The notes below the pieces were generated by a model. It was not told the DNA's origin, made no database searches, and saw only the letters and a list, made by a program, of their open reading frames with translations. A stretch of 64,000 nucleotides of DNA. Source: Anaerolineales bacterium. GTDB lineage: Bacteria; Chloroflexota; Anaerolineae; JAAEKA01. Shown here piece after piece: positions 16,440-26,047 of the stretch. The stretch covers positions 1-64,000 of the forward strand of contig JACKBI010000020.1 of assembly GCA_020634615.1 (NCBI GenBank), read 5' to 3'. Position numbers and translations under genes: made by a program. The stretch's first letter is position 1; each line of letters begins with the position of its first letter.

Positions 16440-17930
16440 ATGAAACACTCCGCAAACTTTCTCGCCATCGATTTGGGCGCCTCCAACGGCCGCGTCGTGC
16501 TGGGAACCTGGGATGGCCAACGCTTCGACCTGCACGAATTACATCGCTTTGCCAACGGCCCGGTCAACGTTCTGGGCAACCTGCACTGGGATCCGCTGCA
16601 ACTCTGGGCTGAGATCAAGATCGGCCTGGCACGCTACGGCCAGCAATACAGCCAGCCGCTGACCGGCATCGGACTGGACACCTGGGGCGTTGACTTCGCG
16701 CTGCTCGACAAGGCCGGCCGCATGCTGGGCAATCCATTTCACTACCGCGATGCCCGCACCGACGGCATGATGGAACTGGCGTTCGAGCGCGCCGGCCGCG
16801 CGACGATCTTTCGCCAGACCGGCATCCAGTTCATGCAGATCAACACCCTGTATCAGTTGCTGAGCATGGTCGCGAGGCACGATCCGCAACTGGCAGCCGC
16901 CGAGACGCTGTTGATGACCCCCGACCTGTTCAACTACTGGCTGACAGGCCGCAAAGCCGCCGAATACACCATTGCCAGCACCAGCCAGATGCTGGACGCG
17001 CGCCGCCGCACCTGGGCCAGCGACCTGCTGGAAACACTGAACATTCCCGCGAACATTCTGCCGCCGGTCGTCAACGCCGGCACGGTGCTGGGCGAACTGC
17101 GCAGCGACGTTGCCCGGGAGATCGGCGCACGGGGAGCGCCGCAAGTCATCGCGGTCGGCAGCCACGATACCGCCAGCGCGGTCGCTGCGATTCCCGACCT
17201 GGGACCGGAAAGTGTCTACATCAGCAGCGGCACCTGGAGCCTGATCGGCGTCGAGACCGCGCAACCGGTGCTGAGCGATCGCGCGCTGGCGCTGAATTTT
17301 ACCAACGAGGGAGGGGTTGCCGGTGACATTCGCCTGCTGAAGAACAGCACCGGCCTGTGGCTGTTGCAGGAAAGCCGGCGCCAGTGGCAGCGGGACGGCC
17401 ACGACTATTCGTGGGACGAACTGCTGCGGCTGGCGGACCAGGCGCCTCCCTTCCGCAGTCTCGTGGACCCGGATGACCGGGAGTTTCTCAACCCGACCGA
17501 CATGCCCGCTGCGATCCGATCCTACTGCCGACGCACGGGACAACCGGAACCGGACAGCGTGGGAGCGGTCGCGCGTTGTTGCATGGAGAGCATGGCGCTG
17601 GCCTCGCGGGCGGTCATCGACTCGCTGGAGACGCTGCTGGAACGCCGGCTGGAGGTGATTCGCATCGTCGGTGGGGGCAGTCAGAACGCGCTGCTGTCGC
17701 AGTTCACCGCCGACGCGTGCCAGCGGCCGGTGGTTGCCGGCCCGGTCGAGGCCACCGCGCTGGGCAACGTCATGGTGCAAGCTGTCGCTACCGGCCATAT
17801 CGACGATATCGCTGCCGGCCGCCGCGCCATCGCCAGTTCGATCCCGTTGTCCAGCTATGCGCCTGCGGCAAGCGTGGCCGCGCAATGGCAGGACGCCTTT
17901 GGCAGGTTCAACGCGCTGCGCCAGCGATGA
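16440..17930 (+). CDS. rhaB: L-rhamnulokinase
   Basis: 496 residues; phosphorylates L-rhamnulose to L-rhamnulose 1-phosphate in the cytoplasm. FGGY-kinase layout: N-terminal phosphate-binding AIDLGASNGRVVLG, LDTWGVDFALLD, the RhaB-typical HYRDARTDG, 'SHDTASAVAAIP', 'SSGTWSLIG' and 'IVGGGSQNALLSQFTADA' with CQRPVVAGPVEATALGN. The start is ATG 16440 (MKHSANF), 30 nt after the operator palindrome; upstream in-frame codons lie inside the promoter and are rejected. No rhamnose isomerase or aldolase gene is in the window. Confidence 0.93.
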   Translation: MKHSANFLAIDLGASNGRVVLGTWDGQRFDLHELHRFANGPVNVLGNLHWDPLQLWAEIKIGLARYGQQYSQPLTGIGLDTWGVDFALLDKAGRMLGNPFHYRDARTDGMMELAFERAGRATIFRQTGIQFMQINTLYQLLSMVARHDPQLAAAETLLMTPDLFNYWLTGRKAAEYTIASTSQMLDARRRTWASDLLETLNIPANILPPVVNAGTVLGELRSDVAREIGARGAPQVIAVGSHDTASAVAAIPDLGPESVYISSGTWSLIGVETAQPVLSDRALALNFTNEGGVAGDIRLLKNSTGLWLLQESRRQWQRDGHDYSWDELLRLADQAPPFRSLVDPDDREFLNPTDMPAAIRSYCRRTGQPEPDSVGAVARCCMESMALASRAVIDSLETLLERRLEVIRIVGGGSQNALLSQFTADACQRPVVAGPVEATALGNVMVQAVATGHIDDIAAGRRAIASSIPLSSYAPAASVAAQWQDAFGRFNALRQR

Positions 17931-17943
17931 GGGAGCGCGCGTA

Positions 17944-18032
17944 GGACTCTCGGTAGTCGCCGGGTCAACAGATTGAGTCTGGCCGTACCGTCTTGGGCTG
18001 GTCGACTCAGATAATCGGCGCCTTCCGAAGTC
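17944..18032. repeat. Family A palindromic element, diverged copy
   Basis: The left arm GACTcTCGGtAGTCGCCGGGTCAACA matches copy 1, and the right arm CGGCGcCTTCCGAAGTC faces it. It follows rhaB directly and precedes the aminotransferase promoter. Confidence 0.6.
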
Positions 18033-18059
18033 CGCCGCGACCGGCAGGAACGGCTGGAA

Positions 18060-18088
18060 TTGACAGGACTTTGCAGCAATCGTACAAT
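18060..18088 (+). promoter_or_regulatory. Sigma70 promoter of the aminotransferase gene
   Basis: TTGACA (18060-18065), 17-nt spacer, TACAAT (18083-18088). It predicts a leader of about 85 nt before the start at 18181. Confidence 0.7.
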
Positions 18089-18180
18089 GCTCGTGTCTTG
18101 CACAACGAAGTCGAGACAAGCCGCATCGGCCTGTCCTTGTCCTGGGTCGATGCTCTTTTATTAAGAAAGCCAGACAATCC

Positions 18181-19515
18181 ATGTCCACCACTGTGGATAC
18201 TGAAAAGACATATGTCCTGCACACCTGGCAGGCCAAACAGGGCGACTGGAACGGCCCCGAAGTGGTCGGCGGCGCGGGCGCATGGTTTTGGGACGCCGAC
18301 GGAAATCGCTATCTGGACATGGCCGCCCAGGCTGAATGCAATCATCTGGGCCACCAGCACCCGGCGATCATCGCTGCCATCCACCAGCAGGCGGATGAGA
18401 TGTGTTTTATCCACAACGCCTGGGGATCGGCGCCGCGGGCTGAGCTGGCGCGGCTGATCATCGAGAAAAGCGGTCTCGCAGGCGGCAAGGTCTTCTTTAC
18501 CATGGATGGCGCCGAGGCCACCGAGCACGCCATCAAGATGGCGCGCTGGATAACGGACCGGCGCAAGATCATCGGCCGTTTCCGCAGCTATCACGGCGCT
18601 ACCAGCAATGCGATTGCACTGAGCGGCGACTCGCGCAACTGGAAGGCGGCCAGCGTGCCCGATCTGGTACGCGCCCTGCCGCCCTATTGTTACCGCTGCC
18701 CGTTCGGACACACCTATCCCGAATGCGACCTGCGCTGTGCCGACCACATCGGCGACCTGATCGAATGGGAAGGCCCGGAGACGATCGCCGCGGTGGTGGC
18801 TGAGCCGGTGGTGGGCACCAATGGCCTGTTCGCCGGCCCGGGCGACTATTGGCGTCGCCTGCGCAAGATCTGCGATCGCTATGGCGTTTTGCTGATCGCC
18901 GACGAAGTGATGTCCGGCTTTGGGCGCACTGGCGAGTGGTTCGCCTGGCAGCACTGGCCCGATGCCGCGCCAGATATGATGTTGCTGGCCAAGGGGCTGA
19001 CCGCGGCGCATCTGCCGCTGGGGGCGGTGACGCTCAATGCCCGCTGCGCCGGCTACTTCGATGTGAACCCGTTGCCCACCGGCCTGACCTACGCCGGACA
19101 CACCCTTTGCTGCGCGGCCGGCGTGGCTGCGATCACCGCCTACGAGGACGAGAAGCTGGTGGAGCGCAGCCGCACGCTGGGCCAGTGGATGCACCATCGC
19201 CTGCGCGCGATCGCGGCCAGGCATCCCAGCGTCGGCGACGTGCGCGACATCGGCCTGTTCGCTGCCCTGGAGCTGGTAGCCGACCCCCAGACGCGCGCAC
19301 CGGCCGTGGTCTGGCCGATGGTGCCACCCAGCCTGAGCCGCCTCTCCAAAGAAGCCAAGAGCCGCGGCGTTGTCTTCGGCGTCCGCGGCAACTTGCTGAT
19401 CCTTTGCCCGCCGCTGAATGTCGAGGAAGCGGATCTGGCCTGGGCGTTGGACGTGCTGGACGAGTTGCTGGTCATCACCGACGAAGACTGCCGCGTGCCG
19501 GCGGGCGTTGGCTGA
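18181..19515 (+). CDS. PLP-dependent class III aminotransferase
   Basis: 444 residues, fold-type I. The PLP lysine is in LLAKGLTAAHLPLGAV near 277. Also seen are the cofactor-binding Asp in LIADEVMSGFGRTG, HNAWGSAPRAELARLI, the glycine-rich MDGAEATEHAIKMAR and a C-terminal 'RGNLLILCPPLNV'. The family transfers amino groups from omega-amino compounds (GABA, beta-alanine, taurine, ornithine types). It is followed, after a repeat-filled gap, by a glutamate-semialdehyde-type dehydrogenase that could oxidise its aldehyde product. The true substrate is unknown. Confidence 0.88.
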   Translation: MSTTVDTEKTYVLHTWQAKQGDWNGPEVVGGAGAWFWDADGNRYLDMAAQAECNHLGHQHPAIIAAIHQQADEMCFIHNAWGSAPRAELARLIIEKSGLAGGKVFFTMDGAEATEHAIKMARWITDRRKIIGRFRSYHGATSNAIALSGDSRNWKAASVPDLVRALPPYCYRCPFGHTYPECDLRCADHIGDLIEWEGPETIAAVVAEPVVGTNGLFAGPGDYWRRLRKICDRYGVLLIADEVMSGFGRTGEWFAWQHWPDAAPDMMLLAKGLTAAHLPLGAVTLNARCAGYFDVNPLPTGLTYAGHTLCCAAGVAAITAYEDEKLVERSRTLGQWMHHRLRAIAARHPSVGDVRDIGLFAALELVADPQTRAPAVVWPMVPPSLSRLSKEAKSRGVVFGVRGNLLILCPPLNVEEADLAWALDVLDELLVITDEDCRVPAGVG

Positions 19516-19519
19516 CATC

Positions 19520-19672
19520 TGGTGCGTAATGCGTGATGCGTATTGCGTATTGCGTATCCCGGAACAGCCTCCGCTGCTAATCACGCATTACGTTTCACGT
19601 TTCACGCCTTCACACAACCGACACCGCACCAAAACAACCTGCTACGCAATACGCATTACGCATCACGAATCA
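19520..19672. repeat. Dispersed tgcgtattgcgta-type repeat, inverted
   Basis: The left part is an array of 6-9 bp units (gcgtaat, gcgtgat, gcgtatt). The right part, 19647-19672, has the complementary units (acgcaatacgcattacgcat). Between them are stretches such as cacgcattacg and tttcacgtttcacgc. It fills the gap between the aminotransferase and aldehyde dehydrogenase genes. Similar words occur inside the methyltransferase gene near 2915-2940. Confidence 0.7.
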
Positions 19673-19691
19673 ACTTCAAAGGAGAAACACA

Positions 19692-21263
<1,572 letters not shown>

Positions 21264-21274
21264 TCCATCTCGAG

Positions 21275-21359
21275 TCTCGTACTCTTACTCGTCCTCGTAC
21301 TCCTACTCGTCTGGTGCAGTTCTCCGACGAGTACGAGGACGAGTAGGAGTACGAGTACG
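21275..21359. repeat. ctcgtactc-type hairpin element
   Basis: A left arm of cgtactc/cgtcctc units (about 21277-21311) is complementary to a right arm of gagtacg/gaggacg units (21326-21359) across a 14-nt loop. It follows the aldehyde dehydrogenase stop by 11 bp. It is built like the tgcgtattgcgta element but from different units. Confidence 0.7.
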
Positions 21360-21393
21360 GATGGAAACGCATTTTGCCGCGTGATGCGCGAAA

Positions 21394-21449
21394 AGGTGAC
21401 AGTCACTTTCCGAAAGTGATTGGGAACCATCCCGGAGGGACTGTCACCT
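21394..21449. repeat. gtgacagtcac palindromic element, copy 1
   Basis: AGGTGACAGTC (21394-21404) pairs with GACTGTCACCT (21439-21449). An inner hairpin CACTTTCcGAAAGTG lies at 21404-21418. A second copy of the outer arms is at 56207-56267. Confidence 0.7.
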
Positions 21450-21455
21450 GGGAAA

Positions 21456-21495
21456 GCAAACGGGGTATCGGATGTTGATCCGATACCCCGTTTGC
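21456..21495. terminator. Perfect 18-bp hairpin between convergent genes
   Basis: Stem arms 21456-21473 and 21478-21495 are fully complementary (GCAAACGGGG...) with a 4-nt loop. It lies between the convergent aldehyde dehydrogenase and DUF5647-like genes. It probably acts as a bidirectional terminator, although no long T-run follows. Confidence 0.65.
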
Positions 21496-21530
21496 AATGT
21501 TAAGGCACCTCGAAGGCGTTGGGCCATTGA

Positions 21531-21830
21531 TTACGCTGCCAGCGGCAGCGGCACAAAGATGCTGGGATCGATCCGCGCTTTGGTGTTTTCCTGGTGCGCC
21601 TTGATGCGGGCAAATACCACCGGCTTTCCTTCGCTCCCGTACTTATCCAGGAGATCGAGGTTATGCTGGCGGATGTCTGGATCATCGTCGGGCAAGACGA
21701 CCAACTCAAACTGATCCGGCAAAGCGTCGAAGATATCAGGATTCTCCAGCAAGAACTGCATAATCTTGCCGGTTACGGTGATGTTGCGCTCCACGATTTC
21801 TTGCTGGCGGGTCACTATTGTATTATCCAT
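21531..21830 (-). CDS. DUF5647-like small protein
   Basis: 99 residues. The pattern 'ERNITVTGKIMQFLLENPDI', 'FELVVLPDDDPDIRQHNLDLL' and 'GKPVVFARI' is what I remember of the DUF5647 family: a helix, an acidic PDDDP loop and a terminal beta strand. Role unknown. It is preceded by a GGAGGTATGAG-like ribosome site and a family A repeat lies just upstream (21855-21978). Confidence 0.6.
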   Translation of the reverse strand: MDNTIVTRQQEIVERNITVTGKIMQFLLENPDIFDALPDQFELVVLPDDDPDIRQHNLDLLDKYGSEGKPVVFARIKAHQENTKARIDPSIFVPLPLAA

Positions 21831-21854
21831 GTCTCATACCTCCTGCGATAAGCA

Positions 21855-21978
21855 AGCTGTTTGAGAAGTCGTCCGTTCCGACTTCGGAAGTCGCCGAGTC
21901 AACAAGAGTGGCCGCTCAACACCGTTATAGGCCAGTCGTAATAGTCAATCGGCGACTTCCGAAGTCTTTTCAAACAGC
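21855..21978. repeat. MITE-like palindromic element, family A, copy 2 (best preserved)
   Basis: Terminal inverted repeats are GCTGTTTGAgAAG at the left and TTTTCAAACAGC at the right. The internal arms are GACTTCGGAAGTCGCC (21880-21895) and GGCGACTTCCGAAGTC (21951-21966). It is 124 bp with no coding capacity of its own, and abuts the stop codon of the gene at 21981. Confidence 0.8.
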
Positions 21979-21980
21979 CC

Positions 21981-22925
21981 CTAACAGATCTGTCCCCTAT
22001 TAAACTCAAACATCCGAAGCGAGTTCATAAGCTGATTCTGACGACAGAACTCTTCGACGTCTGACCAGCAAAGGTAACCCCATCTAGAAACATCCCAGCC
22101 CTGCAAGTTCCCGGGACTTTGGTTTGGGAGCACGTCACGGAAGAAGGCCTCAACACGTCGCGGACTATCAGGTACGACCGCAACAAACTGGACCAGATCG
22201 AGGTAATTCGAAATCTGCGCGGCGGTACGCAGAACGACGGGGTTGTCACCGATCTTTCGCAATTGCTTGCGCGAACATGCAGGAAACTCAATACCATTCT
22301 GAAGACCTGATACACCAACACTTCTGAGCGCTGAGACGAACCGAACCTTGTGGTAGAGCTGTGTAAAGAGATTTGAAGATTCTACTTTGACCTTAACCCC
22401 GGCTGTGAATTTCGTCCACTCCTTTTCAATTGTCCAAGATCCACTTCGAGAGGTTTTTACTTTGCCCTCGAAGAAGACAACGCATCGTCGGTTGGCACCG
22501 TGTATTAGGGCAACCGCATCTGGATTGCCGAAATCGGAAAGGGATGGCTCCAACAGAACTTCGACGCCGTCGATGACCTCGTGCTGGATGGCTCCGCGCG
22601 GCATTCTGACAAGATTCAGAAACCGCATCAGTAGTTCGTTGGCGTTATCGGAATAGCTTATCTCATGAAGTAGGGCATTGAACGCGCCTCGCTCTGAATA
22701 GCCACAAACGGTTACCGAATCTGGAAGTGCAATCGGTTTGGACACGAGTACCGCGGGCCGGTTCATTGTCATGCCTGGGAATGAATCCTTCTGCCCCTTC
22801 TCGAACTGGCACGTTGGATTACTCCTGTGCCTGACGTAGCCTTTGCCCGAAAGGTCTCGGCCGAGCTCATCTCCACAGGCAGGGCAGATGAAGTTGTGAT
22901 TTTCTGCTGTCGTCGTTTTGACCAT
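21981..22925 (-). CDS. Zinc-ribbon protein with PD-(D/E)XK-like nuclease motif
   Basis: 314 residues. The N-terminus has CPACGDEL and, further on, a His/Cys pair (RHRSNPTC), suggesting a zinc ribbon at 14-40. Residues about 133-155 read NPDAVALIH...VVFFEGKVK, a D-x(n)-E-x-K layout like PD-(D/E)XK nucleases. The rest is unrecognised. It has a strong AAGGAGG ribosome site 5 nt before ATG and starts 36 bp after the RtcB-like gene, so the two are very likely co-transcribed. Base composition looks more AT-rich than the neighbours, hinting at transfer. Nuclease activity is inference. Confidence 0.6.
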   Translation of the reverse strand: MVKTTTAENHNFICPACGDELGRDLSGKGYVRHRSNPTCQFEKGQKDSFPGMTMNRPAVLVSKPIALPDSVTVCGYSERGAFNALLHEISYSDNANELLMRFLNLVRMPRGAIQHEVIDGVEVLLEPSLSDFGNPDAVALIHGANRRCVVFFEGKVKTSRSGSWTIEKEWTKFTAGVKVKVESSNLFTQLYHKVRFVSALRSVGVSGLQNGIEFPACSRKQLRKIGDNPVVLRTAAQISNYLDLVQFVAVVPDSPRRVEAFFRDVLPNQSPGNLQGWDVSRWGYLCWSDVEEFCRQNQLMNSLRMFEFNRGQIC

Positions 22926-22961
22926 GGTGCCTCCTTCGTGTTACGCGCGTAGCCCATCGTG

Positions 22962-23879
22962 TCACAAATGCCCCATATACGCTATCACAGAGAAACGTTC
23001 GACCTCTTTGATGTACCCTTGCAACAGGTCAAGGCATTTGTCCAGGTCGCGATAGGCATACGGCCCTTCGGTTCGTAGTGACGCATCCTGAATGCAGTCC
23101 GGCATCATGACTCGCTGGCGAAGCGTTGCAAAATCATAGCTCCCGGCCAGGCTTTTGCACTCGCCTCTTGGAACGATACGCCCGATTCCGTGACTCAACG
23201 AGTTCAAGATCTGGCAGACTTTGTTGCTGGCGCGAACCAGCGCTATGTCACCGCTCATATTCGACAGGATGATGTTCAGATCACCGGGCATCACTTTGAC
23301 TGTGCCCTTGCGGATCACGACGTTTCCATCAGGCAAGGTTTCATAGGTGTTGTGCGCAAGATCGAGAACGAGCTCCAACTCTCCAAAGACTTGCTCCAGA
23401 GTTTCCTGAACCCCGCTGCGATTGTCATAGGCCCACTGAACCGTTTGCTGAAATACCTCATCGAATTCATCGGGTTGGTCAACGTAGGCATCCACCAGTC
23501 CGGATTCGTTGCGTGACCCAGTATGGATCAGGAAGTAGATTCTGGTTTCGGAGTATGGCAGCAAGGCATCCAGGAAATGGTTGCCGCCGCCCAAGTCGCC
23601 CAGTCGTCCCTTGTTGGCTTTCAGAAGGTCAGCGACCTGGTTCCACTGCTCCAGGCTGATGTGCTCGAGGTCAGAACGCAGCAAGCGCATGCCACACCCC
23701 ACATCAGAGACCGCGAATTTGCGCCAGTTTGCCTGACTGAGCTTGACGACTGTACCGGTCGGCAAGGGGGACTTCCCCGGACAAGCGTCCGGCAAAATGA
23801 CGATCTCTTCCGCCTCCAGGTCATGCGGCAGCCAGGAGTACAGTTTGTTGGTTGGTTCCGCCGATAAGTTGATCATCAT
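22962..23879 (-). CDS. rtcB: Compact RtcB-family RNA ligase
   Basis: About 305 residues from MMINLS, against roughly 400-480 in canonical RtcB. The open frame continues upstream to 24065, but that part has no family similarity and no ribosome site is clear. Core motifs are present in order: SDVGCGMR (metal Cys), GDLGGGNHFLD (metal His), HTGSR, DLAHNTYE, the nucleotide-site IRKGTV, and LSHGIGR, whose His aligns with the guanylylated histidine. RtcB joins 2',3'-cyclic phosphate or 3'-phosphate RNA ends to 5'-OH ends with GTP and manganese. Missing length suggests a specialised or trimmed variant. Followed by the nuclease-like gene. Confidence 0.75.
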   Translation of the reverse strand: MMINLSAEPTNKLYSWLPHDLEAEEIVILPDACPGKSPLPTGTVVKLSQANWRKFAVSDVGCGMRLLRSDLEHISLEQWNQVADLLKANKGRLGDLGGGNHFLDALLPYSETRIYFLIHTGSRNESGLVDAYVDQPDEFDEVFQQTVQWAYDNRSGVQETLEQVFGELELVLDLAHNTYETLPDGNVVIRKGTVKVMPGDLNIILSNMSGDIALVRASNKVCQILNSLSHGIGRIVPRGECKSLAGSYDFATLRQRVMMPDCIQDASLRTEGPYAYRDLDKCLDLLQGYIKEVERFSVIAYMGHL

Positions 23880-24048
23880 TACACATGGAAAAGCTGTCGC
23901 GATAATGTGAGGAATTCGCGAGACCCGCCGTTTGATCGTAACAGTTGCAATTGATGCGATTCTATCACCACAACTGATCGGTGTTAACGCACGTGAGCAG
24001 CCTGGCTGCTTTGAAGAATCCCCTTGCAGCGCCGCCGCGGCATGAGAG

Positions 24049-24078
24049 AAGGTCGACTTTGCCAAAAGAGTCGACCTT
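24049..24078. repeat. Hairpin in the 431-bp gap before the RtcB-like gene
   Basis: AAGGTCGACT and AGTCGACCTT form a perfect 10-bp stem with a 10-nt loop. The remaining sequence 23880-24310 shows no convincing gene; the start region and promoter of the RtcB-like gene must lie here but no clear sigma70 box was found. Confidence 0.45.
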
Positions 24079-24310
24079 CGTGGAAAGTTTGGTCGTGTTG
24101 TAAACGATCTGCTTCAGCTATGAACAGGACAGGGCAGTTGGCCCGACTTTACGTGCTGGCTTCGATCCACTCCAGAACTTGTCGGACGTTGGCGCTGATG
24201 GAAGAGTGGCCGGCGGCGACTACTCACTCATTGCGAATGAGGCGGCCTTCCACGCCAATGCAATTGAAGCCCCCTCCGCAACGACCACAGATGTGTCCGG
24301 CTCAAATTCG

Positions 24311-25075
24311 TCAGCGACTCAGCCAGCCGCCGTCTACAGGCAGAATCGTGCCGTGGACGTAGTCGCTGGCAGGTGACGCCAGGAAGACCACCGCGCCCTT
24401 CAGGTCATCCGATGCGCCCCAACGTCCCGCGGGAATGCGGTCGAGAATCGCCCGGTTGCGTTGCTCGTCAGCCCGCAGCGGCGCGGTTACATCGGTTGCC
24501 ATGTAGCCCGGCGCGATCGCGTTGACGTTGATCCTGCGGCCCGCCCATTCGTTGGCCAGCGCATGCGTCAGGCCGGCGATGCCGCTCTTGGCGGCGGTGT
24601 AGGAGCTGACCAGGATGCCGCCCTGGAAGGAGAGCATCGACGCGATGTGGATGATCTTGCCGCGGCCGTTGGGAGCCATGGCGCGCGCGGCCGCTTGCGA
24701 CAGGAAGTAGGGCGCCTTGAGGTTCACCTGCAACACGTCGTCCCAGTCGGCCTCGCTGAAGTCGATGGCCGGGCTGCGGCGGATGATGCCCGCGTTGTTG
24801 ACCAGGATGTCGATCCTGCCCATGCGTGCGACCACATCGCCCACCGCGGCTTGCAGGCCAGCAGGCGTGGCGGTCAGCAGGTCGCATGGCACCTCCGCAA
24901 AGCGCCGGCCCAGCGACGTGACCGCCGCGCCGGTCTCAACGGCCGGTGTTCTCCCCAGGACGCAGATATCGGCCCCGGCCTCGGCCAGTCCCACGGCCAA
25001 ACCCGCGCCCAGGCCGCGGGTCCCGCCGGTGACGACGGCTACCTGGCCGTCCAATCGAAAGGCATCGAGAATCAT
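24311..25075 (-). CDS. kduD: 2-dehydro-3-deoxy-D-gluconate 5-dehydrogenase
   Basis: 254-residue SDR. It reduces 2,5-diketo-3-deoxygluconate to 2-keto-3-deoxygluconate with NAD(P)H in pectin breakdown. MILDAFRLDGQVAVVTGGTRGLG, NNAGIIRR, IASMLSFQGGI, SYTAAKSG (Tyr-x3-Lys catalytic pair), NVNAIAPGYMATDVT and ILDRIPAGRWG match E. coli KduD closely. Start 25075 (MILDAF) is chosen over the longer frame. It is the last gene of the GH105-GH28-isomerase operon, 14 bp after the isomerase. Confidence 0.92.
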   Translation of the reverse strand: MILDAFRLDGQVAVVTGGTRGLGAGLAVGLAEAGADICVLGRTPAVETGAAVTSLGRRFAEVPCDLLTATPAGLQAAVGDVVARMGRIDILVNNAGIIRRSPAIDFSEADWDDVLQVNLKAPYFLSQAAARAMAPNGRGKIIHIASMLSFQGGILVSSYTAAKSGIAGLTHALANEWAGRRINVNAIAPGYMATDVTAPLRADEQRNRAILDRIPAGRWGASDDLKGAVVFLASPASDYVHGTILPVDGGWLSR

Positions 25076-25089
25076 GGCATCGTCTCCCG

Positions 25090-25905
25090 TCAATGGCCCA
25101 GCGCCCGCAGCATAGGCACCGTCCTGCTGACCCACTGAAGCGCCGGGTCTTCGACGACCGCCTGGGTGCGGTGGTTGCCGGCCAGGAACCAGAGGAAGTA
25201 GCAGGTATAGCCGGGGGCGCTGTTGGTGGTGTGATAGCCGTAGGGGATCATCAGGATCGTGTTGTCGTGGATGACGAAGCCGTGGTCCATCTCCTGGTTG
25301 TAGAGCCGCGTCATGCCGAATCCCTCGGCCGGCGAGACCTTGAAGAAATACATCTCCTCGTGAAACGCCTCGCTCGGCAGGTCGTCCTTCTCGTGCTTGT
25401 GCGCCGGGTAGGTGCTCCAGTTGCCGGAGGGGACGTAGGTCTCGCCGACGATCAGGCGCGCCGCGGGCAGATCAGGCTGGCCCGCTTCTGTCAGGATCTG
25501 ATGGAAGCTGCGGGTGAAGTTTGCTGCGCCCCAGACGCCGCTGGTCACCTTGTCCGGGCCGATGACGTATGGATCGACCTGCAGGTCACTGGGCGCGCTG
25601 CACAGGCCGATCTCCAGCGAGCCGTGAGCGGTGATGGAGTAGTTCGACTGACAGGGGATGTACACCGAATGCGGCTTGCCGGCGAAGACGTTGGGACGGC
25701 CGCCTGCCTGCCCCAGATCGCGGCCGTTGACGGTGAATGCGCCGCGGCCGCCGAAGATCACCGCCAGCAACTCACGGTCGCCGGTAGTTCCTTCGTGGGT
25801 CTGGCCGTCGCTCAGGACGAGGCGGCTGAAATCGAGCAGCTTGCACGGGTTGGTTGACAGGCCGTTCAACCCGTTTTCTCCCGAAACCGATGTGAAGTAT
25901 GACAT
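25090..25905 (-). CDS. iolB: 5-deoxy-glucuronate isomerase family (IolB type), probably acting as KduI
   Basis: 271-residue bicupin. Zinc-binding and catalytic signatures of IolB are clear: GNWSTYPAHKHEKDDLP and EEMYFFK in the first metal site, 'ILMIPYGYHTTNSAPGY' in the second. By sequence it is IolB, not classical KduI, but no other inositol gene is in the window. It sits between polygalacturonase and kduD, where a 4-deoxy-5-ketouronate isomerase is needed. The functional assignment to the pectin pathway is inference. Confidence 0.8.
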   Translation of the reverse strand: MSYFTSVSGENGLNGLSTNPCKLLDFSRLVLSDGQTHEGTTGDRELLAVIFGGRGAFTVNGRDLGQAGGRPNVFAGKPHSVYIPCQSNYSITAHGSLEIGLCSAPSDLQVDPYVIGPDKVTSGVWGAANFTRSFHQILTEAGQPDLPAARLIVGETYVPSGNWSTYPAHKHEKDDLPSEAFHEEMYFFKVSPAEGFGMTRLYNQEMDHGFVIHDNTILMIPYGYHTTNSAPGYTCYFLWFLAGNHRTQAVVEDPALQWVSRTVPMLRALGH

Positions 25906-26047
25906 GGTATATCCTTTGTGTGTTGTAGCAGTGTTGCAGGGCTTGCCGATTGATCAATATCCAGAGCTGTGTCCAGTGTCTCCACCGTGTCACCGCTGGC
26001 TCGGTCAGGAGACCGGCCAAAGCAACTGCGTTGGGAAACGATTCAGC

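Noticed and set aside
16539..18236. 565-residue open frame antisense to rhaB
   Set aside because: Shadow of rhaB codon usage; rhaB has clear kinase motifs and a ribosomal context.
21275..21359. Possible CRISPR array
   Set aside because: Units of 6-7 bp without spacers, arranged as one inverted pair; no cas genes in the window.
23880..24065. N-terminal extension of the RtcB-like protein
   Set aside because: Translated sequence has no family similarity and no ribosome-binding site.
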